Positions 40,711 to 47,123 of a stretch of DNA of 47,123 bases are shown piece after piece; within the stretch, counting starts at the first letter, position 1; each line of letters begins with the position of its first letter. The notes below the pieces were generated by a model. The model was not told where the DNA came from, ran no database searches, and saw only the letters and a program-made list of their open reading frames with translations. The stretch is from the NCBI GenBank assembly GCA_028751095.1, contig JAQZCZ010000005.1, forward strand, positions 1 through 47,123, given 5' to 3'. A program made the translations under genes and the position numbers. Origin of the DNA: Euryarchaeota archaeon Ods01 (GTDB lineage: Archaea > Halobacteriota > Halobacteria > Halobacteriales > Halorutilaceae).

Positions 40711-40911
40711 ATGACAGAAGGTACGGTTGGCTTCTTCCATGATAGGAAGGGCTACGGTTTCATAGAGCGCAACGATACGGATGACGACGACGACGTTTTC
40801 TTCCACATGGAAGACGTTAGCGGACCCGACCTCGAAGAAGGGGAAGAGGTCCGTTTCGATATAGGACAGTCGGAAAAGGGTCCTAGGGCGGAGAACCTCG
40901 AAAGGGTATAA
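40711..40911 (+). CDS. cold-shock domain protein (copy 2)
   Basis: A 66-aa cold-shock domain, paralogue of the protein at 6236. RNP1 KGYGFIER and RNP2 DVFFHMED are identical; the differences cluster in the acidic loop after RNP1 and in the C-terminal half (SGPDLEEGEEVRFDIGQSEK). Expected to bind single-stranded RNA or DNA. The nucleotide match with copy 1 is far higher in the 5' third than elsewhere. Two oligo-T runs follow the stop. Confidence 0.93.
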   Translation: MTEGTVGFFHDRKGYGFIERNDTDDDDDVFFHMEDVSGPDLEEGEEVRFDIGQSEKGPRAENLERV

Positions 40912-40923
40912 CTCGGTCAAGCA

Positions 40924-40939
40924 GTTTTCGTTTCTTTTG
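40924..40939 (+). terminator. oligo-T tracts after cold-shock gene 2
   Basis: TTTT, TTT and TTTT in 16 nt, shortly after the stop at 40911, fit archaeal oligo-T termination. Confidence 0.5.
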
Positions 40940-41035
40940 TGACGACGGCGGACAGCCCCGCCTGTATCAGAAGACCGTGAACGTCAGCTTTGACAGCGCT
41001 TCGATAAACAGAAGTCCAGATTTCCCGCCTGCACG

Positions 41036-41075
41036 TTTATATATTTAACATGTAAAATGATGAGAAACCTTTAAG
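41036..41075 (+). promoter_or_regulatory. AT-rich promoter region of the 55-aa small ORF
   Basis: TTTATATATTTAA (41036-41048) and a second box, AACCTTTAAG (about 41066-41075, about 40 nt before the ATG at 41111, preceded by GAA like a BRE), lie in the most AT-rich 80 bp of this end of the window. Confidence 0.5.
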
Positions 41076-41110
41076 TGGGATGGAGTTATTGGCATATGTG
41101 TAGATAGAAC

Positions 41111-41278
41111 ATGATGGAAGACCACCAAGCACCGATGGTTCCTCCCGCAAGACGCCGGAACGAGACCGTCGAGTGCCGCGAACCCACGAAGAACGCCCTC
41201 AAGGAAGAGACGGACGCACTCCGTACCGAAGCGGCTTTCGTCCCGATGATAAAGCGGTCTTCCAAGGTAGTAAACTAA
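41111..41278 (+). CDS. 55-aa small protein, unknown function
   Basis: From the ATG at 41111 to the TAA at 41276-41278. The protein starts MMEDHQAPMVPPARRRNETV, has a central charged segment (EPTKNALKEETDALRTEAAF) and a basic end (VPMIKRSSKVVN). Third codon positions are GC-rich like those of neighbouring genes and the DNA upstream carries a clear promoter, so translation is likely. The near-neutral, Arg/Lys-containing composition is unusual among these acidic proteins. It overlaps the 3' end of tpiA by 4 nt on the other strand. A regulatory RNA is the alternative. Confidence 0.55.
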   Translation: MMEDHQAPMVPPARRRNETVECREPTKNALKEETDALRTEAAFVPMIKRSSKVVN

Positions 41279-41967
41279 CTAATCTTCTCTCCGTTTAACG
41301 CGTCAGCTATCTCCGAGAGCCACGCACGCCGGTCGTCGGATTCGACGAACGCCGACGCCGCGCCCGCCGCGTCTGCGCCGAGTTCGAGTGCGCCCTCTAC
41401 GTCGGTTGCGTCGCTGATTCCGCCCCCGACAAGGACGCGCGTCCGTGGGTTGGCGTCCTCGACAGCCGCAACGAACCTCTCGACGAGTTCGGGGCGGGCG
41501 TCGACGACGGAGCGTCCCGTACCTATGTCGTCGGGATTCTCGAAAAGGAGGCAGTCAGGGTCGAACGCCAGAGCGGCGCACGCCTTTTCGACGGTGTCGA
41601 CGCAGACGACCGACTCCAGACCGTAGTTGCCACAAGCCGAGACCTTCTCGGCTACGTCGTCGAATCCGTCGCGGCTCTCGGGATGGTTGATTAGAACGCC
41701 TCCCACGCCCGCATCTGCGAGGGTCGGAAGGGCGACAGCGCCGTTTCCACGTCCCTCGCACGAGGCGTCGACCGACTGGGCGAAGACGGGGAGCGCCGTT
41801 CCCTCCGCGACACGGGCGAGGTCGGGAGTCTGGGGAGCGACGGCGAACGACGCCCCGGTCTCCTCGGCTACTTCTTCGATGGTCTTGACGAGCGCGAGTC
41901 CGTCGTCCCCCGCGGTCCCGTCGTAAATCTTGAAGTTGATGAGGAAGTACGGATACTCCGGTCTCAT
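41275..41967 (-). CDS. tpiA: triosephosphate isomerase (archaeal short form)
   Basis: A 230-aa protein, as short as other archaeal enzymes. Active-site residues are in place: Asn11 and Lys13 (LINFKIYDG), His95 (LINHPESRDG) and Glu143 (FENPDDIGTGRS), with LVGGGISDATDV and the phosphate-binding GADAAGAASAF near the end. It interconverts dihydroxyacetone phosphate and glyceraldehyde 3-phosphate. In haloarchaea this serves glycerol use and gluconeogenesis. Flanking genes are not glycolytic. Confidence 0.95.
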   Translation of the reverse strand: MRPEYPYFLINFKIYDGTAGDDGLALVKTIEEVAEETGASFAVAPQTPDLARVAEGTALPVFAQSVDASCEGRGNGAVALPTLADAGVGGVLINHPESRDGFDDVAEKVSACGNYGLESVVCVDTVEKACAALAFDPDCLLFENPDDIGTGRSVVDARPELVERFVAAVEDANPRTRVLVGGGISDATDVEGALELGADAAGAASAFVESDDRRAWLSEIADALNGEKIS

Positions 41968-42013
41968 GGGTCAAGAAGAAGCGCGGCACGTTTCAGGGTT
42001 CGGGTAGAGCGGG

Positions 42014-42460
42014 TCAGTCGTCGCCTACGCGGTAGTTCTTTTCGAGTCTCGGATTCTCCATGAACGGATTGGCTATACGTATGAGGTCGACGACGAAGTC
42101 CCTGCCGAGGTAACGGTAGGTCGTCAGTAGCGTCGACAGAACGACCAAGCCCGCGAGACCGAACGCCGCCTGTCCGAGAAGGACGTTACCCTGCGTCGTG
42201 AGGTAGACGCCGGCGGCGACGCTCACGAAGAAGACCAGCCCGTACAGCTTGAGTTCAATTACGAGCATCTTGAGCGTCAGGTCCTCGAACTTACGGTTGA
42301 CCGTGGCAATCAGTCCGCGCTCTAGGTTTTCGACGCGGTCCATACGGTCGTCGACATCTTCGAGCGTCTCCTCTACGTTTCTGAGCGTCTCGTCGGCGTT
42401 TATCGCGGCTTCTGTCAGGCTCTCTGCTTTCTGACGTGCGTTCCGTAGGTCGTCGAACAT
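42014..42460 (-). CDS. membrane protein with N-terminal coiled coil
   Basis: A 148-aa protein. Residues 1-60 are a heptad-rich helix (RNVEETLEDVDDRMDRVENL). Two membrane helices follow (LKLYGLVFFVSVAAGVYLTT and LLGQAAFGLAGLVVLSTLLT), then a short charged tail. Not recognised. It is flanked by an empty spacer (42461-42608) that holds the promoter of the next, divergent gene. Confidence 0.68.
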   Translation of the reverse strand: MFDDLRNARQKAESLTEAAINADETLRNVEETLEDVDDRMDRVENLERGLIATVNRKFEDLTLKMLVIELKLYGLVFFVSVAAGVYLTTQGNVLLGQAAFGLAGLVVLSTLLTTYRYLGRDFVVDLIRIANPFMENPRLEKNYRVGDD

Positions 42461-42576
42461 CTACCCGAGGAACGCGTCGGACGTATTAAACCGCGGCGTT
42501 ACGGTGCCGTGGGTTCGGGGAGGAGCGCGCCACGGAACGCCTTGAACCGTCCGAATCCGCTCCACGGCTCGAAAGG

Positions 42577-42586
42577 TTGATATATC
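42577..42586 (+). promoter_or_regulatory. BRE/box A for the gene at 42609
   Basis: CGAAAG (42570-42575) followed by TTGATATATC, centred 27 nt before the GTG at 42609, is one of the clearest BRE-TATA pairs in the window and supports that start. Confidence 0.6.
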
Positions 42587-42608
42587 AGAAACCTAAACCA
42601 CCCATCGG

Positions 42609-43166
42609 GTGAGATATATCTCGGTGCAAACAGTCGAATCAGGGGACGGAGACGGAGGCAAGAGCGGAGAAGACAACAGTGACGATGAGACGCCGCCGGC
42701 TGTGCTGGCGACAGCGGCTGTCTGCGCCGTCGTCGTAGGGGCGATTGCGGCTTACGCCGCGAGCAACGTCAACACCGTGGCTATGGCAGGGGCTTTCGTG
42801 GTCGCCGCGGGGGGTTCGGGATACTACCTGTCGCAGAAGGAGCCGCCCGCCGCGGTCGCCGGAGCGGCGTCTTACATCTCCGCCGTCATCCTCCTGTTCA
42901 CGCCTTTCGCGCTCTACCTCCCCGACATCGTGATACGCGGCGAGGATGTCCGTCTGTTCGCCGAGGACGTGGAGGCAAGCGACGTGACGATAGGCGGGGA
43001 CGCCCTGTTCGAGGCGGGCGGCTTCAGCATCGGAAACGTCGCACAGGGAAACGTCGACGGAGTGATACAGCTGGTCTTCTGGTTCGTAATCTTCAGCGTC
43101 GCCGCCGTCCTCCTTCTCGTGGTCGGCAAGGTCCTCAAGACAACGGCGAAGAAACAGGAGTCTTAG
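42609..43166 (+). CDS. multi-helix membrane protein, GTG start
   Basis: A 185-aa protein beginning VRYISVQTVESGDGDGGKSG, with an acidic soluble N-terminus. Hydrophobic helices lie at about residues 32-52, 56-72, 78-102 and 152-175 (FWFVIFSVAAVLLLVVGKVL), with an exterior loop (about 105-150) before the last. The tail is Lys-rich (KTTAKKQES). No domain recognised. A GTG at 42624 is an alternative start, but the promoter geometry favours 42609. Its 3' end overlaps that of thrC by 4 nt. Confidence 0.72.
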   Translation: MRYISVQTVESGDGDGGKSGEDNSDDETPPAVLATAAVCAVVVGAIAAYAASNVNTVAMAGAFVVAAGGSGYYLSQKEPPAAVAGAASYISAVILLFTPFALYLPDIVIRGEDVRLFAEDVEASDVTIGGDALFEAGGFSIGNVAQGNVDGVIQLVFWFVIFSVAAVLLLVVGKVLKTTAKKQES

Positions 43167-44350
43167 TCGAGAACCTCGCGGACCGCCTCGGCGGTAGCGT
43201 CCGCCTTCGTCGTGTCGCCGGCGGCTTCGAGAGCCGCATCGGGGTCCTTGAGAAGATGTCCGGTCGTGACACAGACTACCTTCTCGGAGTCGTCGATAAC
43301 GCCTTCGCGGTAGAGCTTCTTGACGCCTGCGACGCTTGTGGCGCTCGCCGGCTCCGCACCGATTCCCTCCATCCGCGCTAGCTTGACCTGAGCGTCCATC
43401 AGCTCCTCGTCGGTGACGCTCGTCGCCGTGCCGTCGGTTTCGTCGATAGCCTCGCGCGCCTTGGGTGCGTTGACGGGGTCACCGATACGTATCGCGGTCG
43501 CCTTCGTCTCGGGCGACTCGAACGGTTCGAGAGGTCCGCTCTTCTGGAGAGCGCCGACGAGAGGCGACGCTCCCTCCGCCTGCACGCCCGTCATCATCGG
43601 CATCTCATCTATGATTCCGGCGTGGTAGAACTCGCGGAATCCCTTGTAGATAGCGCTGATGTTTCCGGCGTTTCCGATGGGAAGAACGACGCGGTCAGGT
43701 ATCTCCCAGTTTAGCTGTTCGAGAACCTCGAACGCTATCGTCTTCTGCCCCTCAAGCCTGTACGGGTTGATGGAGTTTAGGACGTAGAAGAAGCCCTCGT
43801 CGGCAAGGTCACGGACAATACGGAGGCATTCGTCGAAGTTGCCGTCGAGTTCGATGAGGTGCGCGCCGTGCATCAACGCCTGCGCGACCTTACCCATCGC
43901 CACCTTGTCCTGCGGCAGGAGGACGACGGCGGGTATGTCGGCGGCGGCACCGTAGGCGGCGAGCGCCGCGCTCGTGTTGCCCGTCGAGGCGCACGCGACG
44001 CGTTCGATACCGAGTTCGATTGCTTTCGAAACGCCGACCGTCATACCGCGGTCCTTGAACGAGCCGGTCGGGTTCATTCCCTCGTGCTTGACATGCATCT
44101 CGACACCTATCTCGTCCGAAAGCTTCGATGCGTCGTAGAGCGGCGTTCCGCCCTCGTGTAACGTGACGCTGTCGGCGGTTTCGAGCGGAAGGACCGACGA
44201 GTAACGCCAGACGCCGAGCGGTCCTGTGAAGTCGGACCGCGAGGGTATCTCCTCGTAACGTACCTCAAGCAGACCTCCGCAGTCGCACGTGTAGCGCGGT
44301 TCGTTGCTGCTGTACCTCTCCCCGCATTCGATGCACTGTAGCCATGTCAT
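43163..44350 (-). CDS. thrC: threonine synthase
   Basis: A 395-aa PLP enzyme that converts O-phosphohomoserine to threonine. The N-terminus has a zinc-ribbon-like CIECGERY...CDCGG. PLP Lys99 lies in [18 protein letters not shown], the substrate loop is [16 protein letters not shown], and the phosphate-binding [15 protein letters not shown] is the usual Gly-rich loop. The C-terminal [20 protein letters not shown] is typical. Its ATG overlaps the stop of alaS by 4 nt, so the two amino-acid genes share an mRNA. Confidence 0.95.
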   Translation of the reverse strand: MTWLQCIECGERYSSNEPRYTCDCGGLLEVRYEEIPSRSDFTGPLGVWRYSSVLPLETADSVTLHEGGTPLYDASKLSDEIGVEMHVKHEGMNPTGSFKDRGMTVGVSKAIELGIERVACASTGNTSAALAAYGAAADIPAVVLLPQDKVAMGKVAQALMHGAHLIELDGNFDECLRIVRDLADEGFFYVLNSINPYRLEGQKTIAFEVLEQLNWEIPDRVVLPIGNAGNISAIYKGFREFYHAGIIDEMPMMTGVQAEGASPLVGALQKSGPLEPFESPETKATAIRIGDPVNAPKAREAIDETDGTATSVTDEELMDAQVKLARMEGIGAEPASATSVAGVKKLYREGVIDDSEKVVCVTTGHLLKDPDAALEAAGDTTKADATAEAVREVLD

Positions 44351-47082
44351 AGCTCTTCCTCAATGATTCCCGTGGACTTCTCCAGAGTCTCGTCTATACG
44401 TTCGGCGTCCGGACCGCCGCCCTGACCGAACTCCGGAGAGCCGCCGCCGTCGCCTCCGAGTAGCGACGCGAGTTCGCCTGCGACACTCCCCGCGTGTAGC
44501 TCGACGCCTTCGGGGACGCCGACGACGACGCCTGCGCTTCCATTCTTACCCGCGAAGACGGCGACCTTTCCTTCCTCTACGACAGAGTTAGCCGCGGCTC
44601 GGAGTTCGTCGATGTCGGCGTCCATACGTTGTACGACAACGGGGACGCCGTCGACAACCTCCTCCTCGGCGGCTTCGGTACGTAGCTCGGCGAGTTCCTC
44701 GCGCAACTCCTCTATCTCCTTGCCGCGTTCCTTCCATTCCTCGAAGAAACGTTCCGCCGTCTCGACAAGGTCGTCGCGCGGAACGCCGAAGACTTCGGCG
44801 GTTTCGGAGACGACGCGGTCCGCCTCCTGCGCCGCCTCTACCGCCGCGGTTCCGGCGGAGAAGACGAGACGTTCGACGCCGTCCTGTATCCGCTCGGTGT
44901 TACGTATCTTGATGAAGCCGACCTCGCCCGTCCGTCCGACGTGCGTACCGCCGCACGCCTGCACGTCCTCGTCAACCTCGACGACGCGTATCTCCTCGCC
45001 CGCCGGTATGCCACCCTGATACAGGTCGAAGCCGTACTCCTCCTCCGCCTCGTGTCTGTCGAACCATTCGTCCTTGACACGGACGTTCTCACGGACGGTC
45101 CTGTTCGCCTCACGCTCTATCTCGCGTACCTCGTCCTCTGAGAGACGGCGGTGGTGCGTGATATCGATACGGGACGACTCGACGCCCTTCTGCGCACCCG
45201 CCTGACGGACGTGGTCGCCGAGGACACGCCGCGCGGCGTCTATGACGATATGCGTCGCCGTATGGTTACGCATCAGGGCGCGGCGGCGGTCTACGTCGAC
45301 CTGTCCGCGGACTACGTCGCCCTTGCTCAGCGGCTTGTCGGTCCGGTGGAAGACGACGCCGTCACGTTTCTGTACGTCCTCGACGTGCGCCACGTCGCCG
45401 TTTTCGAGAACGCCCGTGTCGGCGGGCTGTCCACCGCCCTCGGGGTAGAAACGCGTCTGGTCAAGGACGAGTTCGTAGGAATCGTCATCCTCGTCGTAGT
45501 AGGTATTGAGGACGACAGCCTCGAACTCGGTCCGGTCGGCGTCGTCGTAGAACAGGAGGTCGGTTTCGGGTAGGTCGTCATCGACCTCCTTCTCGTCACC
45601 GGCTTCCTCGACGCTCGCGCGTTCCTCGTGCCTGTCGGCGACCTGTGCGTAGAAGTCGTCGGGAACGTCGACCTCGACGCCTTCTTCCTCGGCTATCTCG
45701 GCGACCGTGTCAGGCTGGAGACCGTGCGAATCGTACATCTCAACGAGTTCGTCGTCGGGTATCGCCCCTTCGTCGGCGTACTCCTCCGCCTTCCGACGAA
45801 CGAGTCGCTTACCACGTTCGAGCGTCTCATCGTACTTTTCGACCTCCTTACGGACGACATCCTCGATTACGTCACGGTTTCTGTATCCGAGACGTTTTGC
45901 CTGTTCGTCGACGAGGTCTTCGAGCGGAACGTCGAGACCGATTTCGTCGGCGAGGCGTACGGTGCGGCGTAGCACGAGACGCGCAAGGTAGCCCGTGCCG
46001 ACGTTCGAGGGAACGATGCCGTCGCCGAGCATGTAGGCGAGTACGCGTGTGTGGTCGGCGACCGCGAAGGCGTTCTCGACGGGCGAAAGGATTTCGTCGA
46101 GTTCTTCGAGCGTCAAGCCGACATCCTCGGCGACCTGTTCGCGGACGGCGCGCAGGTCGTCAACCTCGTCAGCGTCCATCTTACCCGCGAGACGCGCTAT
46201 GTCAGCGAGTATCTCGTCGTCGGCACGCTCGATTCCCGCGGCGTCGAGAATCTCGTCAACCATCTCAGGGTAGACAGCCTCGTAGACCGTGGGCGTTCCT
46301 TGGCTCAGCCACGTAAACCGCTCCAAGCCGTAGCCCGTGTCGACGATGTAGTTGTCCATCTTGGAGTACGTCTTCCCGTCCTTCATCTCGTACTCGCCGT
46401 CGGGGTCCTGTTCGAGGTCCATGAAGACGAGCGTCGCAACCTCAGCACCACGCAGTATGACCTCGAAGGCGGGACCGGCGTTTCCTCCGCCGACCCAAGG
46501 CGACTCGACGTAGGTAACCTCGTCAAGGGGCGCGCCCAACGAACCGAGGAACTCGTCGCAGTGACGGACAGTATCTTCCTTCCAGTAAACCTCGCCCGCG
46601 TACGCGCCTCCGTCGCCGCGTGAGTTGAAGGCATGGTGCGCCATCATCTCGAAGGCAAGCGTATGGCGTCCCGTCTTTCCGACGTTGTCGATATCCTGCA
46701 TACGGATACACGGCTGCGAAATCGTGAGCGGATTGGCGGGCGGCGGGGTTTCGCCGCTCGTCACCAGAGGCTGGAAGTCGTAGATGGAGGCTTGGGTCAG
46801 AAGAACGTCGTCACGCCACCGTGAGGCGTCGACGGGGTACGGGTCGACGCGTGTGTGGTCGCGGTTCTCGAAGAAAGACAGAAACTCCTCGCGCATCTCC
46901 TCAAGCGTGTATTCGTCGTCGAAAGGCGGGTTTCCGATAAACGAATACTCGTCACAAGGGGGTTCACCGCACGTCTCCTTCGAGGCGTCGCGCGTCCAGA
47001 AGTAACGTCCGCAGTCGGGGCAGTTCTTCCGGACGAATCCGTTCTCCTCGAAGAAGTCAAGGCGGTACTCGTCCTCGTCCAT
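44347..47082 (-). CDS. alaS: alanyl-tRNA synthetase (archaeal type)
   Basis: A 911-aa enzyme. An archaeal N-terminal zinc-binding segment ([20 protein letters not shown], then PPCDEYSF) precedes the class II catalytic core ([48 protein letters not shown]). The editing domain has HTATH (about residue 605) and CGGTHV (about 708), and the C-terminal DHHA1 domain ends with a Gly-rich stretch. It charges tRNA-Ala and clears mis-attached Ser or Gly. The ATG at 47082 sits 25 nt after a box A. Confidence 0.96.
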   Translation of the reverse strand: MDEDEYRLDFFEENGFVRKNCPDCGRYFWTRDASKETCGEPPCDEYSFIGNPPFDDEYTLEEMREEFLSFFENRDHTRVDPYPVDASRWRDDVLLTQASIYDFQPLVTSGETPPPANPLTISQPCIRMQDIDNVGKTGRHTLAFEMMAHHAFNSRGDGGAYAGEVYWKEDTVRHCDEFLGSLGAPLDEVTYVESPWVGGGNAGPAFEVILRGAEVATLVFMDLEQDPDGEYEMKDGKTYSKMDNYIVDTGYGLERFTWLSQGTPTVYEAVYPEMVDEILDAAGIERADDEILADIARLAGKMDADEVDDLRAVREQVAEDVGLTLEELDEILSPVENAFAVADHTRVLAYMLGDGIVPSNVGTGYLARLVLRRTVRLADEIGLDVPLEDLVDEQAKRLGYRNRDVIEDVVRKEVEKYDETLERGKRLVRRKAEEYADEGAIPDDELVEMYDSHGLQPDTVAEIAEEEGVEVDVPDDFYAQVADRHEERASVEEAGDEKEVDDDLPETDLLFYDDADRTEFEAVVLNTYYDEDDDSYELVLDQTRFYPEGGGQPADTGVLENGDVAHVEDVQKRDGVVFHRTDKPLSKGDVVRGQVDVDRRRALMRNHTATHIVIDAARRVLGDHVRQAGAQKGVESSRIDITHHRRLSEDEVREIEREANRTVRENVRVKDEWFDRHEAEEEYGFDLYQGGIPAGEEIRVVEVDEDVQACGGTHVGRTGEVGFIKIRNTERIQDGVERLVFSAGTAAVEAAQEADRVVSETAEVFGVPRDDLVETAERFFEEWKERGKEIEELREELAELRTEAAEEEVVDGVPVVVQRMDADIDELRAAANSVVEEGKVAVFAGKNGSAGVVVGVPEGVELHAGSVAGELASLLGGDGGGSPEFGQGGGPDAERIDETLEKSTGIIEEEL

Positions 47083-47103
47083 ACCCGACGTTTCCGCGGC
47101 ACG

Positions 47104-47111
47104 TCTAAAAC
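47104..47111 (-). promoter_or_regulatory. box A for alaS-thrC
   Basis: On the minus strand CGTTTTAG is centred about 26 nt before the ATG at 47082. Confidence 0.5.
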
Positions 47112-47123
47112 GTTTTCTGAAAG

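Noticed and set aside
45151-45573. Plus-strand frame within alaS
   Set aside because: Antisense to the editing domain of alaS; no promoter or domain.
1-47123. CRISPR array, tRNA, rRNA, IS element or integrase
   Set aside because: No regularly spaced repeats, no cloverleaf or rRNA-like stretches, no transposase motifs or terminal inverted repeats were seen in any spacer.

Overview
The window is archaeal and haloarchaea-like. The predicted proteins are strongly acidic, many starts have a TATA-like box A about 25-33 nt upstream with almost no leader, and several families are typical of Halobacteria: HTH-10 (Bat-type) regulator, DUF5830, DUF5789, DUF5305, DUF1102-type secreted proteins, HalX response regulator and archaeal AlaS and TpiA. 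Two compositional signals are unusual. The Ile codon ATA is common, and GATC (two copies found) and GGCC (one copy found) are almost absent from all 47 kb. The only GGCC lies in a Trp-Pro codon pair, where it cannot be avoided.

Layout. (1) 1-4.9 kb: an acyl-CoA synthetase (cut by the left edge) divergent from a Bat-type regulator, then a tight operon of SCP2-like protein, acyl-CoA dehydrogenase, hotdog thioesterase and an unknown helical protein; this looks like acyl-CoA metabolism. (2) 4.9-8.5 kb: small haloarchaeal proteins (HicB-like, DUF5830, Cys-rich, DUF5789), a cold-shock protein, a LEA14-like protein and a small heat-shock protein with an acidic linker and a Rho_N/SAP-like tail. (3) 8.5-14.8 kb: a secretion cluster built around a SipW-type signal peptidase, a DUF5305 protein, four candidate substrates (one frameshifted) and a membrane-anchored winged-helix regulator, arranged on both sides of a shared control region. 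It may build a TasA/camelysin-like surface structure. (4) 14.8-26.4 kb: a 42-aa six-Cys protein, a second thioesterase, an SF1 helicase, an SDR, a DUF4393 (Abi-alpha-like)/DUF445 pair, a CoA-disulfide-reductase-like flavoprotein, an UbiB/ABC1 kinase, an MBL hydrolase and a universal stress protein.

(5) 26.4-37.5 kb: a translationally coupled signalling operon (multi-PAS kinase with a complete LOV signature, second kinase, HalX response regulator) divergent, across 87 bp holding a perfect inverted repeat, from a type IV pilus cluster (PilB-like ATPase, PilC-like membrane protein, two pilin-like proteins, small membrane protein). Light or redox control of pili is a testable idea. (6) 37.5-47.1 kb: homing-endonuclease-associated-repeat protein, endonuclease III, a renalase-like flavoprotein, membrane proteins, a second cold-shock gene nearly identical to the first over its 5' end, a 55-aa small ORF with an AT-rich promoter, and housekeeping genes tpiA, thrC and alaS, the last two overlapping.

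No rRNA, tRNA, CRISPR array, IS element or integrase was seen. All counts and alignments were made by eye.
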